A stretch of 57,305 nt of DNA from Rubellimicrobium thermophilum DSM 16684 (GTDB taxonomy: Bacteria > Pseudomonadota > Alphaproteobacteria > Rhodobacterales > Rhodobacteraceae): assembly GCF_000442315.1 (NCBI RefSeq), contig NZ_KE557324.1, positions 350,279 to 407,583 on the forward strand, written 5' to 3'. The first letter of the stretch is position 1; every line of letters begins with the position of its first letter. Both the position numbers and the translations under genes were made by a program. The notes below the pieces were generated by a model that ran no database searches, was not told where the DNA came from, and saw only the letters and a list, made by a program, of their open reading frames with translations. Below are positions 18,923 through 28,568 of the stretch, piece after piece.

Positions 18923-21284
18923 ATGACCTCAGCCCCTCCGCCTTCCTCCGGGGACGGCGCTGCCGCCCTCCTGTCCGAGCCGCTGCGCCGCGCCATCGGC
19001 GAACGCTATCTGACCTATGCCCTGTCCACGATCATGCATCGCGCGCTGCCCGATGCGCGCGACGGCCTCAAGCCGGTGCACAGGCGCATCCTGTTCGCGA
19101 TGCGCGAACTCCGGCTGACGCCGGAGGGGGGGTTCCGCAAGTCGGCCAAGATCTCGGGCGATGTGATGGGCAACTATCACCCGCACGGGGATGCCGCGAT
19201 CTATGATGCGATGGCCCGCCTCGCGCAGGATTTCGCCATGCGCTACCCGCTGGTCGAGGGGCAGGGCAATTTCGGCAATATCGACGGCGACAACCCTGCC
19301 GCTGCCCGCTACACCGAGGCGCGCCTCACCCCCCTGGCCATGGCGATGATGGAGGGGCTTGACGAGGATGCGGTGGATCTGCGGCCGAACTATGATGGCA
19401 CGCTGACCGAACCCGTCGTGCTGCCTGCGGCGGTGCCGCATCTTCTGGCCAACGGGGCCTCGGGCATCGCGGTGGGGATGGCGACCGCGATCCCGCCGCA
19501 CAATCTCGACGAACTGATCGGCGCCTGCCTCGAGTTGATCCGCAGGCCGGACCTGCCGGATGACGCGCTGCTGACGCATGTGCCGGGGCCGGATTTCCCG
19601 ACGGGGGGTGTCCTGGTCGAACCGCCCGAATCGATCGCCCAGGCCTACCGCACCGGGCGCGGCTCCTTCCGCCTGCGCGCAAGATGGACCGTGGAGGAGC
19701 TGGGCCGCGGGGCACGGCAGATCGTCGTCACCGAGATTCCTTACGGCGTGGCCAAATCCCGCCTGATCGAGAAGCTGGCCGAGATCGTCTCGAGCCGCAA
19801 ACTTCCTGCCCTGGCCGATATCCGTGACGAGAGCGCGGGCGATGTACGCATCGTGCTTGAACCGAAGTCCCGTTCGGTCGATCCCGAGCAGCTCATGGGG
19901 ATGCTGTTCCGTCTTTCGGATCTCGAGGTGCGGGTGCCGCTCAACATGAATGTGCTGATCGACGGTGTCACGCCGAAGGTCTGCTCGCTGCGGGAGGTGC
20001 TGCAGGCCTTCCTCGCCCACCGGCGCGAGGTATTGCGGCGGCGCTCTACGCATCGGCTCGCGCGGATCGCGCAGCGGCTCGAGGTGCTGGGCGGGCTTCT
20101 GCTGGCCTTTCTCAATCTCGACCGCGTGATCGACATCATCCGTTATGACGAGGACCCCAAGGGCGCCCTGATGGCCGAGGACTGGGCCCGGCCGCAGCCC
20201 CGCGCCGCTTCGGAGGAAGCCTATCTTTCCCCTCTGGTGCGGCAGGATGCAGCCTCTCCCGGATTGCGCATGACCGAGACGCAGGCCGAGGCGATCCTCA
20301 ACATGCGGCTGCGCAGCCTGCGGCGGCTCGAGGAGATGGCGCTCGTCTCCGAGCGTGAGACGCTCGAGGCCGAGCAGAGGGAACTGCTGGCCCTGCTGGC
20401 CGATGAGGCTCTGCAATGGAAGGCGATCGCCGCCGATCTGCGCGAGATGCGCAAGCGTTTCGGGGCGAAGGCTCCGGGGGGCGCGCGCCGCACCGCCATC
20501 GAGGCAGCGCCCGAGGCCCCACCGATCACGCCCGAAGCCATGGTCGAGCGCGAACCCGTCACGGTGGTGCTGTCCGAGATGGGCTGGATCCGGGCACTCA
20601 AGGGCCATGGGGCCGGCGCCGAGCTGCGCTACAAGGACGGGGACCGCGGGCGCTTTCTTCTGGATGCCTGGACGACGGACAGGCTGCTGGTGCTGGGGGC
20701 GAACGGACGGCTCTATACGCTGGCAGTGGCCAACCTGCCCGGCGGGCGCGGCATGGGCGAACCCTTGCGCCTGATGATCGATCTCGATCTCGATTCGTCG
20801 GTCGTGGCAGTTCGGGTGCACCGGCCGGGGGGGATGCTGCTGATCGCCTCGGATGCGGGGTACGGATTCCTGCTATCCGAGGATGAGGCGCTGGCCCAGA
20901 CGCGGGCAGGGCGCGTGGTGCTCAATCTGCCCGAAGGGGCACGGGCCGCGCATCTGGTGCCTGTCGAGGGCGACCATGTCGCCTGCATCGGACAGAACCG
21001 CAAGATGCTGATCTTTCCGATCTCCGAGCTGCCCCGGATGGGACGGGGCAAGGGCGTGCGGCTTCAGAGCTTCCGCGATGGCGGGCTGGCGGATGTCATC
21101 ACCCTGAACCTGGCCGAGGGGCTGTCCTGGGCGCGTGGAGGGGGGCAAGGTGCGGCGCGAGCCCGACCTGACCGAATGGCTGGGCCGGCGGGGTCAGGCG
21201 GGTCGCATGGCGCCGCGCGGCTTTCCCCGCGACAACCGCTTTGCCCCTCTGCCGAAGGGAGAGGGGGCGAAGGGGGAGGGCTGA
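18923..21284 (+). pseudogene. parC: DNA topoisomerase IV subunit A, 3' frameshift
   Basis: The frame encodes Par[21 protein letters not shown] at the start, the winged-helix segment [19 protein letters not shown], catalytic Tyr130 in AARYTEARL, a coiled-coil region and C-terminal beta-propeller blades, about 786 residues. ParC with ParE decatenates daughter chromosomes. Within the G6 run at 21140-21145 one extra G shifts the last about 50 codons; removing it gives [20 protein letters not shown] and a stop at 21282-21284. As topoisomerase IV is normally essential, the extra G is most likely a sequencing error. Residues aligned with the E. coli quinolone-contact Ser80 and Glu84 read Ala and Asp here. 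Confidence 0.93.
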
Positions 21285-21441
21285 GATCCTGCGGCCATCC
21301 GGCTGGCCTCTGCCCCGTAAAGGCCCGTGAAGGCCCGTGAAGGCAGTCCGATCCCGGACGGCGATCCCGGAGGTGCTGCAGGAGGAGCCACGCCGGCATG
21401 GCCGGGCCGGACCGGATCGGGGCGCCGGCCTTTGGCCCGCT

Positions 21442-22720
21442 CTAGTAGAGCAGGTTCGGCAGGAACAGCACCAGCCCCGGCATGAACACCAGCGCCATCA
21501 CCACAAGGGCAAGCGCCAGGAACAGCGGTACGGAGGCACGGCTGTATTCTCCGACGGGAACGCGCAGGATCGCACAGACGGCATACATGGCTGCTCCGAC
21601 CGGGGGGGTGAAGTTGCCGAGGGTGGCCGCGATGATGAAGACCATCCCGAAATGCACCGGGTCGGCCCCCATGCCATGCATGATGGGCAGCACGATGGGC
21701 GTGAGCATGATGATGAGGATGGTGGCATCGATGAAGAACCCCGCCGCCAGGACCATCAGCGCGATGAGGAGCATCAGCGCCTCGCGGCTCTCGGTGAGAC
21801 CGAGCATGGCGCGGGCGATGTCCTCGGGCAGACGTTCGAGGATGATGCCATAGGAAAAGGGCGCGCTGAGCGCGATCAGCAGCATCACCCCGCCGATATC
21901 GGCCAGCGAGGTCTCGATCGCCTCGTTCAGGCCGCGTCGGGTCAGTTCCCGGTAGATGACGATTCCGATCACCAGCGCATAGAACACGGCAAAGGCGCCG
22001 ATCTCGGACGGTGTGAAGAGCCCCGAACGCAGACCGATCAGCAGCACGACGGGGAACAGCATCGCCCAGAAGCCCGCCCCCAGTGCCGAGATCAGCTCGG
22101 CCGGGCGGGCGCGGCGCATGCGCTCGGGCGGCCAGCCGCCGCGCCGGGCGATGACCGCGGTGGTCACCGCCAGCGCCAGCCACAGGCACAGTGCGGGCAG
22201 GATGCCGGCAGCGAACAGCCGCCCGATCGAGACATTGCCGATCGAGCCGTAGAGGATCATCCCGATCCCCGGGGGGATGATCGGCGTCAGCACGGCCCCG
22301 AAGGAGAGGATTCCGGCGACGAAGCCGCGCGACATGCCGCGGGCGATCATCTCCCCGCCGATCATGCGCGCCTGCATGGCCGCATCGGCAATGGCCGAGC
22401 CCGACACGCCGCCCATCAGGCCCGACAGGACCAGCGAGGCCTGCGCCAAGCCGCCGCGCAGCCGCCCCGTCAGCAGCGTGGCCAGATCGAGAAGCCGCAC
22501 GGTGATGCCGCAGCGGTTCATCAGGTTGCCGGCCAGGATGAAGAGCGGAATCGCCAGCAGGGAAAAGTTCTGCGTCTGGGAGATGGCCTGCTGGGCAGGC
22601 TGGGTGAAGGGCAGCTCCGGATGCTGCATGAAGAATACCGCCCCCGCCGCCGGCAATGGCAAAGGCGACCGGCAGGCCCATGACCAGAAGCAGCACGAAG
22701 ACGATGGCCACAAGGATCAT
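21442..22720 (-). pseudogene. TRAP transporter large permease (DctM type), one frameshift
   Basis: The protein has the DctM layout of about 12 membrane segments and family blocks such as LLAIPLFILAGNLMN, GGVSGSAIADAAM, FGAVLTPIIPPGIGM and TPPVGAAMYAVCAI. The N-terminus (MILVAIVFVLLLVMGLPVAF) is in another frame; removing one base from a G5/C5 run near 22644 joins IAGGG to AVFFMQHPELPF. It forms the sodium-coupled channel of a tripartite carboxylate transporter with the DctQ and DctP proteins encoded upstream, and its ATG overlaps the dctQ stop. Confidence 0.88.
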
Positions 22721-23235
22721 AGGCCGGCCCTTTCATCGCTGTGCAGAAGGCGCCGGATCCGCCCGATCGTGGTGACGAGCATCAGTGCCGAACCCACTGG
22801 CAGCGCCATTGTCACCCAGGAATACGACACCCCCGGAATGCCCTGAAAGCTGCGCGCCCGGCTGACCCAGGCCAGCCAGCAGCCGGCGATCACCCCATAG
22901 ATCAGGATCGCGGCGATGATCCCCAGATTGACCAGTGTCAGGATGCGCCGCGCGCGGTCGGGCAGGCGGCTTGAGAACAGGTCGAAGGCGATCAGCCGGT
23001 CCTGACGCCAGGCGATGTCGGCGGCCAGGAAGGTGGCCCAGGCGAAGAAGCAGGTTGCCAGGTCGATCGTCAGGTTGAGCGGGCGCCCCACCATGCGCGC
23101 CACGCCGCCGGTCAGGATCATCGCCACCATGGCGACAAGAAAGAAGCCCGCCAGACCCAGCTCGGCCCGTTGCAGCCAGGCGATGAGTCGCCCCTTCCGT
23201 CCCGTGTCCTCAGGCCGCCTGTCCTCCTCGGTCAT
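22717..23235 (-). CDS. TRAP transporter small permease (DctQ type)
   Basis: 172 residues with four predicted membrane helices (AELGLAGFFLVAMVAMILTG, TCFFAWATFLAADIAWR, ILTLVNLGIIAAILIYGV, SWVTMALPVGSALMLVTTI), the usual DctQ arrangement. It pairs with the large permease encoded immediately downstream (ATGA overlap). The gap to the upstream dctP gene is about 77 bp and contains a hairpin. Confidence 0.9.
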   Translation of the reverse strand: MTEEDRRPEDTGRKGRLIAWLQRAELGLAGFFLVAMVAMILTGGVARMVGRPLNLTIDLATCFFAWATFLAADIAWRQDRLIAFDLFSSRLPDRARRILTLVNLGIIAAILIYGVIAGCWLAWVSRARSFQGIPGVSYSWVTMALPVGSALMLVTTIGRIRRLLHSDERAGL

Positions 23236-23277
23236 GTCCTGATGTCCTGTGCTGCCTGCGGACCGATGCGCGGCACC

Positions 23278-23300
23278 GGATCGGCCCCGCGCCCCGATCC
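23278..23300 (-). terminator. Intra-operon hairpin between dctP and dctQ
   Basis: GGATCGG and CCGATCC form a 7-bp stem around a short GC-rich loop, with no clear T-run. A stem-loop in this place could stabilise the dctP message or reduce transcription into the permease genes, giving more binding protein than permease. A similar hairpin occurs in the second TRAP operon (50940-50960). Confidence 0.4.
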
Positions 23301-23312
23301 TGTCCGGCCCGT

Positions 23313-24293
23313 TCAGCGGCCCATGTCGGCCAGAAGCTGCGCCCGCGCCTCGGTGAGGCCCAGCACCTCATAGGCTCTTTCGCCGGCCGTGCGGAACGCC
23401 TCGATGTCCACATCCTCGACGATCGTCATGCCGCGGCGGATGAGTTCGGCCTTGGCCTCTTCCAGCGCGCCGGCAATCCTGGCCGATGTCTCCTGGCCGG
23501 CGGCGCGGCACTCCTCGGTCAGGGCGGCCTGCAGCTCGGCGGGCAGGCCGTCGAACCATGCCTCGCTGACGATCTGGAAATTCACGAGCAGGATATGGCC
23601 GGTTTCGTTGGCGTGGCTCAGGACCTCGTTGAGATTGGCTGCGGTGATGTTGGTGTAGACAAGTTCGGCGCCGTCCACCGCGCGGCTCTGAAGCCCCGTA
23701 TAGATGTCGCCGAAGCTCATCGCGACCGGGGTGGCGCCGAGGGCGCGGATCGATTCCTGCCAGATCGGCGCCGGGGGCGTGCGGATACGCAGCCCGTCGA
23801 GATCCTCCGGTGTGCGCACGGGGCGGTTGGTGAAGAAGTGGCGCTGCCCCTGCACCCAGTCGAAGCAGACGACGCGGATGCCGTGATCCTCGGCCAACGC
23901 CTCGATCCAGCCCTGCATGGTGGGTGAATCGGCCAGTGCGAAGGCCTCTTGCATGTCCGCCACCATGTAGGGGCCGTTGACCACCGCGATCCCCGGCACA
24001 TAGTTGCCAAGCCGCGCCGCATCCGTGTTCTGGCCGACATTGGCCCCCTGGCGGAGCTGTTCGATGATATCCTCTTCCACGCCCAGTTGCGCGGAGTGAT
24101 AGACCTCGATCTGCAGCTGCCCGCCGGTGCGTTCGGCGACACGATCGGCCCAGGCCAGAAATCCCTGATGGAAGGGTTCGTTCGGCCCCAGCACATGGTT
24201 GAAGCGCAGGACAAAGCTGTCCTGCGCCTGTGCCGAAAGCGCCGCGGCGGCCGTCATGGCCAGCGTGGCGATGCTGATCTTCACGGCGGTCAT
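23313..24293 (-). CDS. TRAP transporter substrate-binding protein (DctP type)
   Basis: 326 residues with a signal peptide (SIATLAMTAAAALSAQA, likely cleaved before QDSFVLRF) and a DctP fold: FNHVLGPNEPFHQGFLAWAD, YHSAQLGVEEDIIEQLRQG, and DLDGLRIRTPPAP where the conserved Arg contacts the ligand carboxylate. It acts in the periplasm and hands a carboxylated ligand to the DctQM permease. An excellent GGAGG ribosome-binding site precedes the ATG. The operon with an SDR and an Ldh-type dehydrogenase suggests a hydroxy- or keto-acid ligand. Confidence 0.92.
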   Translation of the reverse strand: MTAVKISIATLAMTAAAALSAQAQDSFVLRFNHVLGPNEPFHQGFLAWADRVAERTGGQLQIEVYHSAQLGVEEDIIEQLRQGANVGQNTDAARLGNYVPGIAVVNGPYMVADMQEAFALADSPTMQGWIEALAEDHGIRVVCFDWVQGQRHFFTNRPVRTPEDLDGLRIRTPPAPIWQESIRALGATPVAMSFGDIYTGLQSRAVDGAELVYTNITAANLNEVLSHANETGHILLVNFQIVSEAWFDGLPAELQAALTEECRAAGQETSARIAGALEEAKAELIRRGMTIVEDVDIEAFRTAGERAYEVLGLTEARAQLLADMGR

Positions 24294-24322
24294 TGTCAGT
24301 CCTCCCTCTGATGGTCTGCCCT

Positions 24323-25390
24323 TCACGGGTTGCCCGTCACCGCGGTCGGCATCGGGATCGAGGCCGCGGCGGCGATCTCCTCCATGGCGGCGATGGTGGA
24401 TGGGTCGAGGGGCACGCCCTCCCGCTGGCGGCGGGCGGCTTCCTCCCATTCCCGGTCGCCGGGGGCGAGCACGCGCCCCCCCTCGACCGGGCGGCTGCCA
24501 CGAAGCAGGGCCAGATACCGGCCCATCCCGTCCAGAAAGGCCTGTGCGCCGGCAAAGGCCGCCGGGTCCAGGGCAAGAACGAAGGCGCCCATGCGCCGCG
24601 GCGTGGACCAGTCCGGCCCCTGCATCGGCAGGATCTCGGGGCTGAGATTCATCCCCGTCATGACCGCCGACAGCACCTCGGCCAGTCCGGCCAGTCCGGC
24701 GCCCTTGTAGCCCTGTTCGCGCCCCAGCGGTGCGAGCATCGCCACGCCGGCGGGGTCGGTGGTATCGCGCCCCTCGGCATCCGAAGCCGTGCCCTCCGGA
24801 AGGGCCTGTTTCAGGGACTGTGCAAGCTTCACCCTGTTGAAGGGAATGGCGCTGGTGGCCATGTCGAACAGCCAGGGATAGCCCGGGGCAGGGGCGGCGG
24901 CGGCGATCGGGTTGGTGCCGTGGAACCGCTCGGCCCCGTCATGCAGCCGCACGAAGGCGTCCGAGTTGCACATCACCAGGCCGAACAATCCGGCTCGTGC
25001 GATCTCGAGCGCATAGGCCCCAGCCGGCCCGAAATGCGAGCTGCGCACCACCGCCACCGCAGCGGCACCGCTGACGCGGGCGAGCTCCACCGCATGGGTC
25101 GCCGCCAGATAGGTGCCGCGTGCGCCATGCCCGTCATCGGCATCGACGATGCCGCTGCCGGGTCGGGTCCTGCGGAATCGCAGCCGCGGCTGGCCATTCA
25201 CCCGCCCTTCGCGGATGGCGCGGACATAATGCGGCAGCAGGCGGAAGCCGTGGCTGTCGATCCCGTGCAGACTGCCATGCAGCATCGCCCGCGTGGCGTC
25301 CTGCGCGCTGGGCCCGTCGGCGCCGGCGGCACGCAACGCCGCCTCGGAGAAGAGGCAGAGCGACTTGGCGGCAAAGCGGGTCACGGTCAC
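24323..25390 (-). CDS. Ldh-family (malate/L-lactate type) NAD(P) dehydrogenase
   Basis: 355 residues of the Ldh_2 family, unrelated to classical malate dehydrogenase. Family blocks: LHGIDSHGFRLLPHY with the catalytic His, RSSHFGPAGAYAL, FHGTNPIAAAAPAPG and GYKGAGLAGLAEVLSAVMTG. Members reduce or oxidise 2-keto/2-hydroxy acids such as malate, sulfolactate, ureidoglycolate, diketogulonate or piperideine carboxylate. The GTG at 25390 overlaps the SDR stop (GTGA). A GTG two codons later is an alternative start. It probably acts on the compound imported by the TRAP system encoded next. Confidence 0.88.
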   Translation of the reverse strand: MTVTRFAAKSLCLFSEAALRAAGADGPSAQDATRAMLHGSLHGIDSHGFRLLPHYVRAIREGRVNGQPRLRFRRTRPGSGIVDADDGHGARGTYLAATHAVELARVSGAAAVAVVRSSHFGPAGAYALEIARAGLFGLVMCNSDAFVRLHDGAERFHGTNPIAAAAPAPGYPWLFDMATSAIPFNRVKLAQSLKQALPEGTASDAEGRDTTDPAGVAMLAPLGREQGYKGAGLAGLAEVLSAVMTGMNLSPEILPMQGPDWSTPRRMGAFVLALDPAAFAGAQAFLDGMGRYLALLRGSRPVEGGRVLAPGDREWEEAARRQREGVPLDPSTIAAMEEIAAAASIPMPTAVTGNP

Positions 25391-26136
25391 AGCGTCTGCC
25401 CTCCGTCGACGACGATGACCGATCCGGTCATGAAGGCGGCTTCGTCCGAAGCCATCCAGACCGCTGCCGCCGCCATTTCCTGCGGGGTGCCGAGCCGGCC
25501 CATCGGCTGGCGCGCGATGAAGGCACGGCGTGTCGCCTCTGGGTCGGCGCTCGAATGGATGCGTTCCTCGAGCGAGGGCGAGGCCGTGGTGCCCGGGCAC
25601 AGCGCGTTGCAGCGCACGCCCGCGGCGATGGAGTCGCGCGCGACCGATTTGGTCAGCCCGATCAGCGCCGCCTTGGTGGTGCCATAGGCGCAGCGCCCGG
25701 CCACACCACTGATGCTGGAGGCGACAGAGGCCACGTTGACGATGCTGCCCCGCCGACGCGCGATCATCCCCGGCAGGACCAGCCGGATCATCCGCACCGG
25801 CCCCATCACGTTGATCGCCCAGCTGCGGGCCCAGTCCTCCTCGCTGTTGTCGAGCAGTGTACCATCCGCCACCCAGCCGGCGCAGTTGACGAGAATGTCG
25901 ACCTCTTCCTGCCCCAGGCTGGAGCCCAGCGCCTCCACCGACGCCGCATCGCCGACATCCAGAGCGACCGGACGGATGGCCGGATGATGCCCTGGCAGAT
26001 CGGCCATCTTGTCCGCCGTCCGGCTGGCCGCGATCACCCGGGCCCCCTCGGCCGCGAAGGCCAAGGCGATGGCGCGGCCGATCCCCTGTCCTGCCCCCGT
26101 CACCAGAGCGCATCTGCCCTGCAGCCGTCCTGTCAT
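25387..26136 (-). CDS. SDR-family oxidoreductase, first gene of TRAP operon
   Basis: 249 residues, classical SDR: TGAGQGIG near residue 13, NCAGWV at about 84, catalytic Ser near 140, Tyr151 and Lys155 in YGTTK, and the C-terminal FMTGSVIVVDGGQTL. It resembles the 2-keto-3-deoxy-L-fuconate / 3-hydroxybutyrate dehydrogenase type. The ATG at 26136 follows the GntR operator region and opens an operon with the Ldh-type enzyme and TRAP genes, so it likely catalyses an early oxidation of the imported substrate. Confidence 0.88.
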   Translation of the reverse strand: MTGRLQGRCALVTGAGQGIGRAIALAFAAEGARVIAASRTADKMADLPGHHPAIRPVALDVGDAASVEALGSSLGQEEVDILVNCAGWVADGTLLDNSEEDWARSWAINVMGPVRMIRLVLPGMIARRRGSIVNVASVASSISGVAGRCAYGTTKAALIGLTKSVARDSIAAGVRCNALCPGTTASPSLEERIHSSADPEATRRAFIARQPMGRLGTPQEMAAAAVWMASDEAAFMTGSVIVVDGGQTL

Positions 26137-26159
26137 GGCCCCTCCCTGCCGGGCGATTT

Positions 26160-26183
26160 TTGTATATTGTATACTGTATACGT
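26160..26183. promoter_or_regulatory. Likely GntR operator with tandem GTATAC
   Basis: The region reads TTGTATATTGTATACTGTAT followed by ACG, an AT-rich island in GC-rich DNA with overlapping GTATAC palindromes, the classic core of FCD-type GntR operators (TTGTATACAA-like). It lies 25 bp before the SDR start and about 75 bp before the divergent GntR gene, so the regulator probably represses both directions until its effector binds. Confidence 0.75.
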
Positions 26184-26256
26184 TATGGCGGGTGCGGTGC
26201 AAGACCCGGCCCCCGGCGATCCTTCCGGGCGGCAGGGCAAGCTGGTATGGTGACGC

Positions 26257-27252
26257 ATGGACCAGCGCGCGAGGACATCTGCACCGCAGACCGGGGCGGA
26301 CAGTTATCTCTACCGGCGCGTGGCGGCCCTTCTGTCCGGAGAGATCGCGCAGGGGCGGATTGCCCGCGGAACCCGCCTGTATGAAAGCCGCGTTGCGGCG
26401 CGCTTTGGCATCTCGCGCAGTCCGGCGCGTCAGGCGCTGGAACTGCTGGCGCGCGAGGGTGTGCTTCAGGCCGTGGCCGCGCCGTCACGCGGCTTCGTGG
26501 TGGCGGACCGCAACGCCGCGCCGGAGAAAGGGCCAGAGGCGGCGAATCTGCCCGATCTGCCGCTGACCACGCGGCCGGCCTGGGAACGGATCCATGGCGC
26601 GGTTGTCGATGCCATCGCCAGCCGGATCGTCCTGTCCTCCTGGTGGATCAACGAAACGGCTCTGGGCGAGCATTTCGGCGTCTCCCGGACTGTGGCGCGC
26701 GAGGTCCTGGCCCGGCTTCAGGCGCAGGGCCTGGTGACCGTGGAGGGAAAACGCTGGATCGCCCCGCAGCTGACCGAGCAACGTGTGGACGAGCTCTATG
26801 ACATGCGTGCGATCCTGGAATGCGCCGCCCTGCGCAAGGCGGCCCCTGGCTTTCCGCGGGCCCGTCTGCTCCAGATGCATGACCGCCTCCAGAAGGCCCT
26901 GGTCGGGCACCCCTCGGGCGAGGAGCTCGACCGACTCGAGGCCGATCTTCACGTGGACTTCCTCCAGTCCTGCCCGAACCGGATGCTACAACGTGCCGTC
27001 AGCCAGCATCAGGCCCTTCTGCTGGCGCACCGGTTCTTCTACCGCTGGACGGCGCGGATGTTCGATGTCGAACCCTTCCTGGCCGAGCATCTCCGGATTC
27101 TGGATCATGTCCTGGAAGGGCGCATCGACAACGCCGCCGAAACCCTGGACGCCCATCTGATGGCGTCCAAGCGCCGCGCCATGATGCGGATCGATCTGGT
27201 GCGGGCGATGATGCAGCCCGACGATCCGGGCTATCTGCGCCCGGCCGACTGA
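26257..27252 (+). CDS. GntR/FCD regulator with two winged-HTH domains
   Basis: 331 residues, longer than the usual 220-260. There are two successive GntR winged-HTH units: residues about 15-88 ([18 protein letters not shown], then [20 protein letters not shown]) and about 107-175 ([18 protein letters not shown], then [20 protein letters not shown]), followed by an all-helical FCD ligand domain (about 178-320: [38 protein letters not shown]). It is divergent from the SDR/Ldh/TRAP operon and is its probable repressor through the GTATAC repeats between them. The tandem reading head is unusual. Confidence 0.9.
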   Translation: MDQRARTSAPQTGADSYLYRRVAALLSGEIAQGRIARGTRLYESRVAARFGISRSPARQALELLAREGVLQAVAAPSRGFVVADRNAAPEKGPEAANLPDLPLTTRPAWERIHGAVVDAIASRIVLSSWWINETALGEHFGVSRTVAREVLARLQAQGLVTVEGKRWIAPQLTEQRVDELYDMRAILECAALRKAAPGFPRARLLQMHDRLQKALVGHPSGEELDRLEADLHVDFLQSCPNRMLQRAVSQHQALLLAHRFFYRWTARMFDVEPFLAEHLRILDHVLEGRIDNAAETLDAHLMASKRRAMMRIDLVRAMMQPDDPGYLRPAD

Positions 27253-27307
27253 CCCGGCTGCCTTGCACCATGCCGCACGGGGTTGCAGGGCCGGGATCCT
27301 CGCGGAT

Positions 27308-27327
27308 AATGTTATGTTATAACGTAA
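27308..27327 (+). promoter_or_regulatory. Zur box
   Basis: AATGTTATGTTATAACGTAA matches the proteobacterial Zur consensus (AATGTTATANTATAACATT-like): two TGTTAT/ATAAC half-sites in dyad symmetry. It lies 11 bp before the start codon of the COG0523 GTPase gene, where bound zinc-Zur would block transcription or initiation. Low zinc would therefore switch on the downstream gene. Confidence 0.85.
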
Positions 27328-27338
27328 AGGATATTCCC

Positions 27339-28544
27339 ATGCCCGATACCCGCCTTCCCGTGACCGTGCTGTCCGGCTTTCTCGGCGCCGGCAAGACGAC
27401 CCTCCTGAACCATGTGCTCAACAACCGGCAGGGCCGCCGTGTGGCCGTGATCGTCAACGACATGTCCGAAATCAACATCGATGCCGACCTCGTGCGCGAG
27501 GGAACGGATCTGAGCCGGACCGAAGAACGCCTTGTCGAGATGACCAATGGCTGCATCTGCTGCACCCTGCGCGAGGACCTTCTGACCGAGGTGCGGCGCC
27601 TGGCGGCGGAAAGACGCTTCGACCATCTCCTCATCGAAAGCACGGGCATCGCCGAACCCCTGCCGGTTGCCGCGACCTTCGAATTCCGCGACGCAGCAGG
27701 CCGCAGCCTGTCGGATGTCGCACGCCTCGACACCATGGTGACCGTGGTGGATGCGGTGAACCTCCTGCGGGATTTCGCAAGCCATGATTTCCTACGCGAC
27801 AGGGGCGAATCCCTGGGCGAGGGCGATGACCGCACGCTCGTGACCCTGCTCACCGACCAGATCGAGTTTGCCGATGTGATCATCCTCAACAAGGTCACCG
27901 ATGCCGGTCCCCAACGGGTGGATGCAGCACGCCGGATCATCAGGGCCCTCAATCCCGATGCCCGCCTGATCGAGACCGACCATGCCCGGGTCGATCCGGC
28001 CGCGATCCTCGGGACCGGGCTCTTCGACTTCGACAAGGCGCATCAGCATCCGCTCTGGGCCAAGGAACTCTACGGGTTCGCAGACCACACGCCGGAGACA
28101 GAGGAATACGGCATCGCCTCCTTCGTCTATCGTGTCCGCCGCCCCTTCGACCCCGCCCGCATCCATGCCGTGCTCAACGGCGATCTGCCGGGCGTGATCC
28201 GTGCCAAGGGACATTTCTGGATCGCCACACGCCTGGATTGGGTGGCCGAATTCAGCCTGGCCGGTGCCATCTCCTCGGTCGTGCCGCTCGGCCGCTGGTG
28301 GGCAGCGGTCCCCAGACAACGCTGGCCCGGTCATCCCGAAGCTCTGGCCGAGATCCGCAGGCGATGGATCGAACCCTGGGGCGACCGGCGGCAGGAACTG
28401 GTGTTCATCGGGGCGGGTCTCGATAGCGCCGCGCTGCAGGCACAGCTCGACGCCGCCCTTGTGCCCGACGAGCGCTTCGCCCCCGAAAGCTGGGCCGACC
28501 TGCCCGACCCCTTCCCCCGATGGCAGCAGCGCAGTGCCGCCTGA
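27339..28544 (+). CDS. zigA: COG0523 GTPase, Zur-regulated zinc metallochaperone
   Basis: 401 residues of the CobW/COG0523 family: Walker [10 protein letters not shown] (residues 13-21), metal motif GCICC (Cys72, 74, 75), [19 protein letters not shown], guanine motif NKVTD near 188, and a C-terminal CobW_C domain (about 275-390, [15 protein letters not shown]). The length and the ATFEF-type switch region fit the ZigA/YciC branch that delivers zinc to client enzymes under zinc starvation. The Zur box just upstream supports this over nitrile-hydratase or cobalamin roles. The ATG at 27339 was chosen because the family starts there. Confidence 0.92.
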   Translation: MPDTRLPVTVLSGFLGAGKTTLLNHVLNNRQGRRVAVIVNDMSEINIDADLVREGTDLSRTEERLVEMTNGCICCTLREDLLTEVRRLAAERRFDHLLIESTGIAEPLPVAATFEFRDAAGRSLSDVARLDTMVTVVDAVNLLRDFASHDFLRDRGESLGEGDDRTLVTLLTDQIEFADVIILNKVTDAGPQRVDAARRIIRALNPDARLIETDHARVDPAAILGTGLFDFDKAHQHPLWAKELYGFADHTPETEEYGIASFVYRVRRPFDPARIHAVLNGDLPGVIRAKGHFWIATRLDWVAEFSLAGAISSVVPLGRWWAAVPRQRWPGHPEALAEIRRRWIEPWGDRRQELVFIGAGLDSAALQAQLDAALVPDERFAPESWADLPDPFPRWQQRSAA

Positions 28545-28568
28545 GAGGACAACGCAGCGCAGTGCCGC
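28526..28568 (+). repeat. 15-bp direct repeat at the zigA stop
   Basis: GCAGCGCAGTGCCGC occurs at 28526-28540, as the last codons of zigA, and again at 28554-28568 just after its stop, both followed by TGAG-like sequence. It looks like a small tandem duplication of the gene end. No function is implied. Confidence 0.8.

Noticed and set aside
18929..20821. A 630-codon - strand open frame
   Set aside because: It is antisense to parC, whose coding sense is beyond doubt.
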